Assembly: GCA_965203505.1 (NCBI GenBank)
Contig: OZ241880.1
Location: 248,001-312,000 of the forward strand
Direction: 5' to 3'
Source of the DNA: Bin127 sp965203505
Lineage (GTDB): Bacteria > Chloroflexota > Dehalococcoidia > Lucifugimonadales > Lucifugimonadaceae
Length of the DNA: 64,000 nucleotides
Below, piece by piece: positions 45,889-55,027 of the stretch (positions within the stretch are counted from its first letter, which is position 1; every line of letters begins with the position of its first letter). The notes beneath the pieces were generated by a model. That model saw only the letters and a list, made by a program, of their open reading frames with translations. It made no database searches and was not told the DNA's origin. The position numbers and the translations under genes were made by a program.

Positions 45889-46650
45889 TCACTGTTCTGA
45901 TTTACCTCCTTTGCATCTCCAGTTAAGGAAGCCAGGGTGCGGTCCCGCGTGGCACCTGTAGGTGTCTGACGCGTCCAATTTGGCGTTGTATGTGGCGTGA
46001 TGATCCCATGTCATCTGAGGCACGCCGTTGAAGGTGAACCTCGTCTGGGTCCTCACCGACTTCTTCGTGGACGTGTTGGTTACGTACTTGAGGGTGCACG
46101 TCCGCCACACTATGGCCGGTGGCGTGCTCTGGCACCATTTCTCGGGCAGCGGATAGTTGAACGAAAGAGACGTGTTGGTCTCTCGGTATCTGAACTCGAT
46201 GTCGGTCTCGGCCGAGACCGGCAGAGGTTCGTCGTCGTCGTCGTCAGGGTTCTGGTAGTAGCCCCACAGTTTGAGGTTTGCGTACACCTCCCAATCGGTG
46301 TGGTCGTCGCTGGACATCAGCACATCCGATTCGTCAGGCGGTTGCGTCACTCTGACGATGTTCTCTACGATCAGCCTGCAATCGTCATCGAACGCTACCG
46401 TGATCTCCTCCGACATTTCGCCGTCGCCGAGTGTGCCCTCGATATTGACGCTTCCGCCGAACGAGCAGAACCCGTCTCTAGACCTGCTACCTGTGCCGAC
46501 GATCTGATTCACCACCGCCATGTCCGCGTCTATCAGGATGTCGCCGTTGCTTCCTCCTCCTTGTGCAGAGATGTTCTGCACCCCCAGCCATGCGACCGTA
46601 GCGACCACCGCCACCATGAATACTGCGAAGACGTTCCTTTTCACTAGCAT
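45889..46650 (-). CDS. Secreted protein of unknown function
   Basis: A 253-residue protein with a signal peptide (VKRNVFAVFMVAVVATVAWL, probable cleavage after ISA-Q near residue 30). The mature part is mostly beta (GNDILIDADMAVVNQI-like strands, repeated acidic turns with an Asp run at 136-140) and has five or six cysteines (near 62, 91, 178, 189, 234, 246), consistent with disulfides. I do not recognise the family. It sits alone in an accessory-looking region. Confidence 0.7.
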   Translation of the reverse strand: MLVKRNVFAVFMVAVVATVAWLGVQNISAQGGGSNGDILIDADMAVVNQIVGTGSRSRDGFCSFGGSVNIEGTLGDGEMSEEITVAFDDDCRLIVENIVRVTQPPDESDVLMSSDDHTDWEVYANLKLWGYYQNPDDDDDEPLPVSAETDIEFRYRETNTSLSFNYPLPEKWCQSTPPAIVWRTCTLKYVTNTSTKKSVRTQTRFTFNGVPQMTWDHHATYNAKLDASDTYRCHAGPHPGFLNWRCKGGKSEQ

Positions 46651-47243
46651 CTCTCACTACCACCTTCCAGTGTTCACCAACAGTTTGGAAATCCTTGACA
46701 ACAACCTAGCAGACCTCGTCGTGGCGTGTCAAGTTGCTTGTCGGCTATCCGATTGACATATCCAGAAAACACCGTCAACGTTGCTGAATTGCCAGAAGTG
46801 TGTAATTTGTATGATTTGGGAATTACAACCTTGTGATTTCGTGTTAATCGCTTTCGAACAGCGCAGAAAATGCTCGCAAGATCAAGGTGACGACCCAGCA
46901 GCCGAACCAACCCATGACACAAGCGCCCCCGAACGTTACCATATTCTCGACGGTATTATTGGCAGCATCAGAATCAGGCGACGCGCCCAGAGCAACGAGC
47001 AAAGAAAGCGCGCAGTCCCGAACCAATAGAGGAATCGGGACACGCGTCGCAACGGCCTGCCTTTACTCGGCATCAGGCGAAGGAAGCGCTTTGATTCACA
47101 GTGCCGTGTGAGGCAAACGGGAAGGCATTCCAGATGCGACCGGTAATGCTATTGAACTCAGCGAACGATCTTTCGTAGTCGTCATCAGGTTTCACCTCCT
47201 TTTGGGTGTGTCAAGTGCAAAACCTGCCACGTTGCGCCAGGCT
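46651..47243. other. Poorly coding stretch with one small-ORF candidate
   Basis: No long gene is supported. The minus strand contains a consensus ribosome-binding site with two overlapping tiny frames (47073-47195) and, further on, an open frame from about 47026 to 46844 ending in a membrane-like segment (GGACVMGWFGCWVVTLILRAF). These may be decayed remains of one or two small genes. Confidence 0.4.
47073..47195 (-). CDS. Candidate 40-residue protein
   Basis: From GTG 47195 the frame reads DDDYERSFAEFNSITGRIWN and continues to a stop at 47073; the mix of charged, aromatic and small residues looks protein-like. An AGGAGGTGA at 47192-47200 is ideally spaced (6 bases) for a different ATG at 47185, whose 29-residue frame (ending 47096) looks less protein-like. 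Either the GTG frame is used or a small gene has been frameshifted. Function unknown. Confidence 0.35.
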   Translation of the reverse strand: MKPDDDYERSFAEFNSITGRIWNAFPFASHGTVNQSASFA

Positions 47244-48512
47244 TCACCCCGGCCTTCTCAACGCCATGCGCCGCACCCGCGCACGTGCGGCTTGCCGAAC
47301 CTGCGCGGCGACACGCGTCCGCGATTCGAGCGTAAGAATGAGCGGAAGCGCCAGCAGCACCATCAACGCCATCACAGCGTAACCCGGACGGTACGAATCA
47401 GTGAAATCGAACATGAACCCAACGAAGAGCGGCCCAATCGTTCCAAATACCGCGCTCACCGAACTCGCGATACCGACTATCGAACCGTAGCTGCGACGGC
47501 CGAAATAGTCGGCAAGTATCGACAATCTGAGCGGAATGGATGCGCCAAATCCAAGTCCAAAACCGAGCACAAACACTGGCAGTGGTATCAAACCCCACGA
47601 AATGCCGAAGTAGTCGGAGTTGATCATTGCCAACGCACCGACTCCCAGCATCTGAACGAAGAAAGAGAGGGCGAGCAGCAGCTTCTTGTCGAAACGGTCA
47701 CCGACAAAACCGATGCCGGCGCGTCCAAAGATGTCGCCTAGCGCCACTGCACCTGCCGCGCTCGCCGCGAGCCAAACGCTGAGTTCGTATTCGATGAGTG
47801 CGGGGTAGTGGAACAGGTTGGTTGAACTTACCAACTGACCTAGGCTGACCGCGATCGAGATTTGCCAGAAGGCGCGCAGCCGCAGCACCTCCCGGACACT
47901 GATGGATACCTCCCGGGGTTGGCGTGAACGAGTTGCCGTTCCCGTTTGTGTATTGAATTCCGCGTCACCATCCGGCTGAAGCCCATAGTCTTCTGGCCTC
48001 CGACGCATCAGCAGGGTCACCGGAACACCAATGATCCAGAAACCTACGCCGACCGCGAACAGGATGGGGCGCCAACCATACTGGTCGATGCTCCAAACCA
48101 ACAGTGGTAATGCGACTGCTCCGACGGCGGAGAATGTCATCAGCACCGAGAATGCTCGAGCCCTTTGACGCACAAACCAGTTGCCGACCGTCGCGACGAA
48201 GACGATGAACGTGCCGAACGACATGCCGAGTGCCAGAAGCAGCACTGAAGCGTAGAAATGCCACAGGGTCTGCATCATGCTCATCACGATGAACCCGAAA
48301 CCAGTCACAATCACACCGAAAATCATCACCCGCTTCGGACCGTAACGATCCAGCGCCACACCGACAAACGGAGAAATCAGACCGCTCTCACCCCGTTGGA
48401 TCGACACTGCGGCGGCAAACGCTCCCCGGCTCCACCCGGTCGTCGCCAAAATCGGGTCTACGAACGCCTGGAAACCGCGCCAAAATACGGCAGACGCATA
48501 GAACTGCATCAA
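47244..48512 (-). CDS. Major facilitator superfamily transporter
   Basis: A 12-helix MFS permease of the oxalate/formate-antiporter-like group (LDRYGPKRVMIFG between helices 2 and 3; RRRPEDYGLQPDGD in the central loop; GRRSYGSIVGIASS later). It should move a small organic anion. The TTG/ATG at 48512-48507 cuts the first helix: the frame continues upstream through IFYGWWIVLGGGL, the normal MFS start, up to 48629 but has no ATG, GTG or TTG there. A GGAGG lies at 48580-48584. The true start is therefore non-standard or hidden by a frameshift. Confidence 0.85.
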   Translation of the reverse strand: MMQFYASAVFWRGFQAFVDPILATTGWSRGAFAAAVSIQRGESGLISPFVGVALDRYGPKRVMIFGVIVTGFGFIVMSMMQTLWHFYASVLLLALGMSFGTFIVFVATVGNWFVRQRARAFSVLMTFSAVGAVALPLLVWSIDQYGWRPILFAVGVGFWIIGVPVTLLMRRRPEDYGLQPDGDAEFNTQTGTATRSRQPREVSISVREVLRLRAFWQISIAVSLGQLVSSTNLFHYPALIEYELSVWLAASAAGAVALGDIFGRAGIGFVGDRFDKKLLLALSFFVQMLGVGALAMINSDYFGISWGLIPLPVFVLGFGLGFGASIPLRLSILADYFGRRSYGSIVGIASSVSAVFGTIGPLFVGFMFDFTDSYRPGYAVMALMVLLALPLILTLESRTRVAAQVRQAARARVRRMALRRPG

Positions 48513-48629
48513 CCCGCCACCCAGTACGATCCACCAACCGTAGAAGATGTTCGATGGACGTTTTCTCAGCGTGACGATGCCTCCATAGGGCTTTAGACGG
48601 GGATGCGTGATTAGAGTGGTCGCTTGAGT

Positions 48630-48856
48630 TTACGAAGAAGCCCAGCGCGCCGCGAGGCATACGCCGAAGTTTGCACGCTCATACCGCCGTTATGCATTTA
48701 CCGCACAACCACTAACGATGAATCGTTTCACCTGATGTGCAAGCAGGATATCGCGTCGAACTCGTCGAAATCTTCACTCAGAGGCGCGAGAAAACTCGAA
48801 AATCCATCATATGCCGATTTCAGAACAGCAACCAAACGCCTCGATCAGACAACAAC
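48630..48856. other. Spacer between MFS and ABC genes
   Basis: A gap with no gene, structured repeat or clear terminator that I could support. Open frames here are extensions of shadows of the flanking minus-strand genes. Confidence 0.4.
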
Positions 48857-49846
48857 CTAATCGACGTCACTGCGGTAAAGATGACAAGAAACCACGCGAT
48901 TCGACGCAGTTTGATAAAGCGGTGGTGCCTCTTTGCAGACTTCCATCGCGTGGGGGCATCGGTCCGCGAACTGGCAACCAGAGTATTCGGCATCCATCGT
49001 GGTGTTGGCAACTTCAGTGGTAGGTGCAATTACTTCCAATCCGCTTTGCCATTTCTGGTCTGGGTCTGGCATCGGGATCGAACCGATCAGCAGCTGCGTA
49101 TACGGGTGTTCGGGCTCTTGGACCACGGGTACAACATCACCTTCCTCTGCCACAACCCCTCGGTAAAGCACTACGATACGCTCGCTGATCTCGTAAGCCG
49201 TCGTCAAGTCGTGCGTGATGTAGATGATCGAGATGCCAAATTCGGTGTTCAGTTGACGCAGATTCTCAAGGATCGTGGCTCTCAGAGACGCGTCAACCAT
49301 CGAGACTGGTTCATCTGCAACGATGAGTTTCGGGCTCAGCAGTAGAGCCCGAGCCACCATTACGCGTTGGCGTTGCCCGCCGCTTAGCTGATGCGGGTAA
49401 CGGCCTAAGGTGTCGCGCGGGTTCAACCCCACCTGCCGAAGCGTGTTCTCGATGATCTCCACGGCTTCATCGCGTGAAGACGCAACGCCTGTCTTGCGTA
49501 CCGGCAGATGCAAGGCGTGATCGACCTTGTAAAACGGGTTATAGACCTCGAACGGGTCTTGGAAGATCACTTGGACGTCGCGTCGAAACTGTTTGCGTTC
49601 TGCCCTTGACAACTCGCTGACCGGTTTGTCGCGGTAGAGCACTTGACCCGATGTCGGCGGAATTATCCCTAGAAGCAGCCTTGCAATCGTCGTCTTGCCG
49701 CTACCGCTTTCGCCAACCAGTGCCGTAATGGTGGGTTGGTCTTCAAACACCGACATTGAAAAGTCACGAAGCGCGACCGTCTTGCGGCTGAACCATCCGG
49801 CGCCGAAGATTTTTGACGTGTTCCTTAGTTCGACTAGGGGTGGCAT
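48857..49846 (-). CDS. Oligopeptide/dipeptide ABC transporter ATP-binding protein (OppF/DppF type)
   Basis: A 329-residue ATPase: Walker A GESGSGKT, Q-loop VIFQDPFE, signature LSGGQRQR, Walker B LIVADEP, and the C-terminal oligopeptide-binding region with a C-x7-C-type cluster (CQFADRCPHAMEVC) typical of the Opp/Dpp ATPases. It powers import together with the three genes upstream on this strand. The start follows the OppD stop by a few bases; a GTG at 49849 precedes the ATG. Confidence 0.93.
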   Translation of the reverse strand: MPPLVELRNTSKIFGAGWFSRKTVALRDFSMSVFEDQPTITALVGESGSGKTTIARLLLGIIPPTSGQVLYRDKPVSELSRAERKQFRRDVQVIFQDPFEVYNPFYKVDHALHLPVRKTGVASSRDEAVEIIENTLRQVGLNPRDTLGRYPHQLSGGQRQRVMVARALLLSPKLIVADEPVSMVDASLRATILENLRQLNTEFGISIIYITHDLTTAYEISERIVVLYRGVVAEEGDVVPVVQEPEHPYTQLLIGSIPMPDPDQKWQSGLEVIAPTTEVANTTMDAEYSGCQFADRCPHAMEVCKEAPPLYQTASNRVVSCHLYRSDVD

Positions 49847-49852
49847 CACGCA

Positions 49853-50866
49853 TCAGTAGAGCAAACAGGCGGCTTGTTGCTCGCCCTGACCGTCGGTTTG
49901 ACCGCCGTTGACAACTTGGAGCATCGGTTCATCGGTCGAGCAAATGTCCATTGCTTGCGGACATCGAGGGTGGAACGGGCATCCGCTTGGCAAAGCGTAT
50001 AAGGAAGGTGCGGTCCCAGGTATACCGCGCAGGTCGCCCCGTTTACGGTCCTGACGCTCCAGTGACGGTAGGCTGTCGATGAGCATCTGCGTGTATGGGT
50101 GTTTAGGCTCCCGCAGCAATTGCCTGAGCGTTCCTGTTTCGACGAGTTTGCCGGCATACATCACGCCGAGCGTATCGACGAACTGCGCCATCAGACCGAT
50201 GTCGTGACCGATTAGCAGAATGGCGGCGCCAAGCTCTTCCTGTAATTCGGCAAGAGTCTCCATGATCTGACGCTGCACGACGACGTCGAGCGCGCTGGTG
50301 GGCTCGTCGGCGATTATGACCTGCGGGCCCATCGAGATGGCGATCGCGATCGTCACGCGTTGCTTCATCCCGCCACTGAGTTCGTGCGGGTACATCTCAC
50401 CTACCTGCGCGTTCAGACCAACTTTCCCCAACAGGTCGTAAACGAGTTCTCGATACTGATTCGACGAATGTTCGGCACCGTGGTCGCGCAGCCCATCGAC
50501 GATCTGGTTCTTGACCTTGGCAACCGGATTCAATGAGTTCATTGCGCCTTGCGGCACCAAGGCAATCTTTGACAGCTTCGCGTTGCGCATCTGTTCGTCG
50601 CCCAGCTGGAGCAGATCGGTGCCGTCGACAATCGCGGTGCCCCCAGTGATTTGCCCCGGTGGTTTGATCAGCCGCATCAGCGCGAGTGCAGTTGTTGACT
50701 TGCCGGAACCTGATTCGCCTACAAGCCCCATCCTCTTACCCGGCATGATGTCGAAACTGACGCCATCGGCGGCCTTAACCTCCCCGCGGGAGGTGTAATA
50801 CGAAACGCGTAGGTCTTCGACCTTGAGAGCGGGGGTTGCGCCGATCGTAGCCGTTGCGGCGCTCAT
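49853..50866 (-). CDS. Oligopeptide/dipeptide ABC transporter ATP-binding protein (OppD/DppD type)
   Basis: A 337-residue ATPase with Walker A GESGSGKS, signature LSGGMKQR, Walker B VIIADEPTSALD and the C-terminal oligo_HPY cluster (CPFHPRCPQAMDIC). It pairs with the OppF-type protein. Its ATG overlaps the permease stop by four bases (ATGA), so translation is coupled. Confidence 0.93.
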   Translation of the reverse strand: MSAATATIGATPALKVEDLRVSYYTSRGEVKAADGVSFDIMPGKRMGLVGESGSGKSTTALALMRLIKPPGQITGGTAIVDGTDLLQLGDEQMRNAKLSKIALVPQGAMNSLNPVAKVKNQIVDGLRDHGAEHSSNQYRELVYDLLGKVGLNAQVGEMYPHELSGGMKQRVTIAIAISMGPQVIIADEPTSALDVVVQRQIMETLAELQEELGAAILLIGHDIGLMAQFVDTLGVMYAGKLVETGTLRQLLREPKHPYTQMLIDSLPSLERQDRKRGDLRGIPGTAPSLYALPSGCPFHPRCPQAMDICSTDEPMLQVVNGGQTDGQGEQQAACLLY

Positions 50867-51831
50867 ACCTGCCGCCTCAAGCGCGGATTCGCGATCGGAT
50901 CCAACCCAGCCGTGATCAGATAAAGGCTACCGAACACGAGCCCGAGAGCCAACACGGGCGGCGTCCACCACCACCAAAGTCCGTTGAGCGGGGCTGAGTA
51001 CTTGATCGCCCAGTAGATCGTGTTACCGAGAGTCGGCTGGTTCTGGGGACCCAACCCAAGCGCATCCATACCGATCGTCGTGAGCATCGCGACCGCGACC
51101 GCAGTCGCGAAACTCGCGGCGAGGAAGGGGAGCAGATTCGGAAGCATCTCGAGGAATATGAGTTCGAACACGTTCGCGCCAGAGATCTGCGCTACTGAGA
51201 TATAGGCTCGTTCGCGCATCGTCAAAACCTGCGAACGGATCGCGCGCAGGGGCCACATCCAAACGAACGCGGCGATGATTATCGCTTGCTGTGTCACATC
51301 CACCGATGCTTTGAGCGTTACAGCGACCACCACGAGGATCATGAGCACCGGCACAGTTATCAATATGTCCGCCAAGCTCTTGAAGAAGTTGTCGATAATA
51401 CCACCAGTGAATCCGCCTACGAACCCCAGCACGGTGCCAATGATCATTCCGATCAACGCGGCAAGGAACCCGACGTACATCGTGAGCGGAGTTCCCATCA
51501 CCGTCAACGCCCAGACATCGCGTCCTAGGCTGTCGGTGCCCAATACAGAGAATGTGCTTCGATCCTCGCCTTTGACGCGATAATCGATCGTCTGCCAAGG
51601 CGGTAAGTCGAATTCGACCGTACCAGCGCGAGTGAGTTCTGGGTCTTGGAATTGAGTTCCGATGACGCCGAATAAGGCCATTGCAAGCAAAAGGAACAAG
51701 CCAGCCCACAACGTGGGGTAGGTACGCACCCATCGAAAAGGCGTCAGCAATCTATCCGACAATGGACTTTCGGCGTCAATGTCCAAAGTCGAGTCGATCG
51801 ATCCTGGGTCGTTATCTGCGTGTGTCGTCAT
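50863..51831 (-). CDS. Oligopeptide/dipeptide ABC transporter permease (OppC/DppC type)
   Basis: A 322-residue inner-membrane permease with an N-terminal cytoplasmic part, a first helix near 35-55, the GTDSLGRDVWALT segment characteristic of OppC, and four or five further helices. The cytoplasmic coupling loop is around RSQVLTMRERAYISVAQISGAN. It forms the translocation pore with the OppB-type partner encoded upstream. Confidence 0.93.
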   Translation of the reverse strand: MTTHADNDPGSIDSTLDIDAESPLSDRLLTPFRWVRTYPTLWAGLFLLLAMALFGVIGTQFQDPELTRAGTVEFDLPPWQTIDYRVKGEDRSTFSVLGTDSLGRDVWALTVMGTPLTMYVGFLAALIGMIIGTVLGFVGGFTGGIIDNFFKSLADILITVPVLMILVVVAVTLKASVDVTQQAIIIAAFVWMWPLRAIRSQVLTMRERAYISVAQISGANVFELIFLEMLPNLLPFLAASFATAVAVAMLTTIGMDALGLGPQNQPTLGNTIYWAIKYSAPLNGLWWWWTPPVLALGLVFGSLYLITAGLDPIANPRLRRQV

Positions 51832-51867
51832 GACTGATCCGCTAACCTGCGTGAACTACCGGTCACC

Positions 51868-52875
51868 TTAAGTTCGGGCCGCGTAAGTGATTCGTGGGTC
51901 GATGCGTGGGTAGAGCAAATCGAGTATCAGCGTTGCGAGCGCGATCGAAAGTATCACGAGGTAGACGATGCCGTAGAGCAACGTGTAATCGAAGCTTCTT
52001 ATCGCCTGCAAGAGCGAGGTCCCGATGCCCGGATACGAGAAGACCACTTCGACCAAGATCACTCCCGACACGACCTGTCCGAGCGTGAGAGCAAACGATG
52101 TGACTTGGGGAAGCATCGCGTTGCGTACGCCGTACCAAGCGAACAACCGCCAAGGTTTGGCACCTTTGGCTTCAGCGAGCAACATGTAATCTTCGCCTTG
52201 TGTTGTCACCATCATGCCCCGCATTCCAATCGCGGAGAAGCCGATGCTGACCAAGATGATCGAGAGAGCCGGAAGGATGGCGTGATGGGCAGCGTCTTGT
52301 ATGAAATCCCAGCTCCAGTCGGGCGAGGTGCCGATTTTGTATCCGCCACCCAATGGAAACCAGTCGAGTTGGAAGGCCAAAAAGTTGATCAACGCGATGC
52401 CGACGAGGTAGTACGGTATCGCCGACAACGACATGACGGGCGGGAACAAGAGTTTGAACACTCCCCAAGCGCCCGGCCATGCTACGAGCGCGCCCAAAGA
52501 CATGCCCAAAAACATGTAGATGAGCGATGAAATCGTGACCAGAACCAAAGTCCAAGGCAGCGCCTGCGCGATGATGTCGCGCACGGTTGTCGGAAAGAAT
52601 GCGACCGAGAAACCGAAATCGAAACGTGCGAAGTTCCAGAGGTAGCGGAGATATTGCTCCCATAACGGTTTTTCGAGACCGAAGCGCTTCTCGAAATTCT
52701 TGATCATCGCCTCGGTGTTTCCGCTCGAAACCGCACCGCGGGAGGCCAGCTGGCTCATGCGCTCCTCAATCGGATTCACATCAGCGAGGCGTGGCAAAAT
52801 GAAGTTGAATGTGGCGGCGCCCCAGACGACAAGCAGGAAAACTCCGACGCGTCTTAGCAAGTACTCAACTGTCAT
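51868..52875 (-). CDS. Oligopeptide/dipeptide ABC transporter permease (OppB/DppB type)
   Basis: A 335-residue permease with the usual first helix (VFLLVVWGAATFNFILPRLA), a long periplasmic loop and five further helices ending FDYTLLYGIVYLVILSIALATLILDLLYPRIDPRI, as in OppB. It is the first gene of the four-gene minus-strand operon and lies back to back with the binding-protein gene across a 172-base divergent spacer that should hold both promoters. Confidence 0.93.
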   Translation of the reverse strand: MTVEYLLRRVGVFLLVVWGAATFNFILPRLADVNPIEERMSQLASRGAVSSGNTEAMIKNFEKRFGLEKPLWEQYLRYLWNFARFDFGFSVAFFPTTVRDIIAQALPWTLVLVTISSLIYMFLGMSLGALVAWPGAWGVFKLLFPPVMSLSAIPYYLVGIALINFLAFQLDWFPLGGGYKIGTSPDWSWDFIQDAAHHAILPALSIILVSIGFSAIGMRGMMVTTQGEDYMLLAEAKGAKPWRLFAWYGVRNAMLPQVTSFALTLGQVVSGVILVEVVFSYPGIGTSLLQAIRSFDYTLLYGIVYLVILSIALATLILDLLYPRIDPRITYAART

Positions 52876-53047
52876 AGTCCTGATACTTCAGATTCAATAG
52901 CACGCGTGTGCGCGCTGTGATAGATTTCGTTAAGCAACGGTGGCGTGTAGAAGTTTTTGGTCGCTGCGCCGTTTAGCGACGGATTGGCAATCAGATTAGC
53001 ACATCGACGCGGCACCCGTTTCACACAGTTGAGAAAGGAACTTAGTC

Positions 53048-54973
53048 ATGAAGAGAAGCTTCGAATCGGCCGTGAGATACACATGGCTGTTCCGCCTATT
53101 GGCTCTCTCGATGGTCGTTACCACAGTGATGGTAGCGGCTGTGGCTTGCGCAGAAGAAGAACCTACGGCTACACCTGTACCGCCGACCGCGACTCCCGTT
53201 CCTCCGACGGCGACACCGGAACCCGAGCCAGAGCCCGAAGAGGTGATGAAGGACGACGGGATGATGATGAAGGAGCCGGCGCCGTTGCTCGATCCCGACT
53301 CGGTGTCACGCGAGAATACCTTGATCGTAATGAGCGGCGGACAGGACGGTCGGTTCCCGGACTGGGAGAACTTCAACAACTACGTCCCGGGAGGTGTAGG
53401 AGGTTGGCACACCGGACCGTTGCAGACGATAAGCGAACCGTTGATAATGTTCAACCTGCTGACTGGTGAACACGAGATGTGGCTGGCCGAAACGATGGAC
53501 ATCAGCGACGATTTCTCCGAAGTCACCCTGACCATCCGCGACGGTGTGTATTGGAGCGATGGAATGCCCTTTACCGCCGAAGACGTCGCATTCACTTTCA
53601 ACATGGTGTTGGAACACCAAGACTCGATGGTCCACACCGCTGAGATCCACCTTCTCGACAGCGTCGAGGTGATCGACGGCAATAAAGTCAAGTTCATCCT
53701 AAAGGATCCATCGCCAAGCTGGTGGGTCAACACACTGACCAGCAACCACGGCCTCTCGGAACAGATCGTCCCGAAACACATCTGGGAAGACAAAGACCCG
53801 TTGACGTTCACCTTCTACGACCCTGAGCAGGGTTGGCCGGTGACCACTGGTCCATTTGCGGTTGTTGACGCATCCCCTGAGCAGAAGGTCTTCGTTCGCC
53901 GATCCGACTGGTGGGCCGTCGAAGCAGGTTTCAAGGACTTGCCCGGTATGGAGAAGGTTGTCTACATCCCGCAACGCGAAGAGTCGGCGCGGGCGCAGAT
54001 GATCATCCAGAACGAGATCGACGCCATGAGCATGGCGCCAGTGGCGACGTTGCTCAACATCTTCGAGCAAAACGCGGACGTGGTCAGCTGGAGCAAGCAG
54101 GACCCGCCGTACGGATATCTCGACTGGTGTCCGATCGGCCTATTCGTGAACAACGCCGCTGACAGTCCCGTTGCCAACAGCAAGGACATCCGCTGGGCGC
54201 TCAACTACGCGCTAAACCGTGAGGTCCTCGTCGACAACGCCGAGCGCGGCGCCGGCACCGTGGCGTTCCACATGATCACGCCGTATTCGTGGTTCGATCC
54301 GTTCGAGGAGGTGTTGCAACCGATCTACGAGAAACACTCCTTAGACACGACTGACCACTACGACCTTATGGAAGAACGGATGCAGGCCGCGGGTTACGAG
54401 ATGAACTCCGATGGCATGTGGGAGAAGGATGGCGAAACCCTCTACATGAACATCAACTTCCCGACATGGCTGGACCGCTATGGCGTACACGTCACCAAGC
54501 AGTTGCAGGACGCCGGCTTTGAAGCCGAGATGGACCTGAGCCCGGGGGGGGGGGCCGAATTCGGACGCGGTGAACGCGACTACTCTTTCGGTTGCAAGGG
54601 CCCGTCTGGAGTTCTTGGAGCTGACCCGTACTACATGCTCTCGCTCTACTCGTCTGCGACTTTCCGCGACATCGGCGAACCGCCGATCAACCCGTGGGCG
54701 ACCGCGCGTTGGCGCAACGAAGAATTCGACGCGATCGTCGACGAAATGGCGAAGGTCCCGGCGACTGATCCCAAGACGATGGAGATGTTCGAAGACGCGA
54801 TGGAGATCTGGTTCGAAGAGCTGCCAGACATCTACATCTCCCAGCTCATCATCCGGCACCTCGGAAACGAGCACTATTGGACAGGTTGGACATCTAAGGA
54901 CGACAACTACGGCGTGTTGCACCCGTGGCAGCAGGAGTTCCTGAAGATCGTCACCACACTGCAACCCAAGTAG
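53048..54973 (+). CDS. Peptide/solute ABC transporter substrate-binding lipoprotein
   Basis: A 641-residue SBP_bac_5-family lipoprotein. The signal ends in AAVACA (lipobox Cys near residue 37), then a Thr-Pro-rich linker and an acidic-Met stretch lead into the two-lobed binding domain (EPLIMFNLLTGEHEMWLAETMDI; ALNREVLVDNAERGAG; PDIYISQLIIRHLG). It delivers a peptide or similar solute to the divergently encoded importer. AAAGGA lies 8 bases before the ATG. A run of 11 G (54544-54554) falls inside the coding region and encodes Gly-Gly-Gly. Confidence 0.93.
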   Translation: MKRSFESAVRYTWLFRLLALSMVVTTVMVAAVACAEEEPTATPVPPTATPVPPTATPEPEPEPEEVMKDDGMMMKEPAPLLDPDSVSRENTLIVMSGGQDGRFPDWENFNNYVPGGVGGWHTGPLQTISEPLIMFNLLTGEHEMWLAETMDISDDFSEVTLTIRDGVYWSDGMPFTAEDVAFTFNMVLEHQDSMVHTAEIHLLDSVEVIDGNKVKFILKDPSPSWWVNTLTSNHGLSEQIVPKHIWEDKDPLTFTFYDPEQGWPVTTGPFAVVDASPEQKVFVRRSDWWAVEAGFKDLPGMEKVVYIPQREESARAQMIIQNEIDAMSMAPVATLLNIFEQNADVVSWSKQDPPYGYLDWCPIGLFVNNAADSPVANSKDIRWALNYALNREVLVDNAERGAGTVAFHMITPYSWFDPFEEVLQPIYEKHSLDTTDHYDLMEERMQAAGYEMNSDGMWEKDGETLYMNINFPTWLDRYGVHVTKQLQDAGFEAEMDLSPGGGAEFGRGERDYSFGCKGPSGVLGADPYYMLSLYSSATFRDIGEPPINPWATARWRNEEFDAIVDEMAKVPATDPKTMEMFEDAMEIWFEELPDIYISQLIIRHLGNEHYWTGWTSKDDNYGVLHPWQQEFLKIVTTLQPK

Positions 54974-54999
54974 CGCTCGCGGGGACACTGCGTAAATCG

Positions 55000-55027
55000 G
55001 TAGGGGCGGCCCGAAGGCCGCCTCTAC
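55000..55027. terminator. Bidirectional hairpin between convergent genes
   Basis: GTAGGGGCGGCC and GGCCGCCTCTAC form a 12-bp stem (one G-U) with a CGAA loop, lying between the binding-protein stop and the ogt stop. No T-run follows on either side, so it may act as an RNA 3'-end stabiliser or a Rho-assisted stop rather than a classic terminator. Confidence 0.6.

Noticed and set aside
48624..48860. 78-residue plus-strand frame in the MFS/ABC spacer
   Set aside because: It runs against the upstream in-frame extension of the MFS gene, lacks a ribosome-binding site and looks random.
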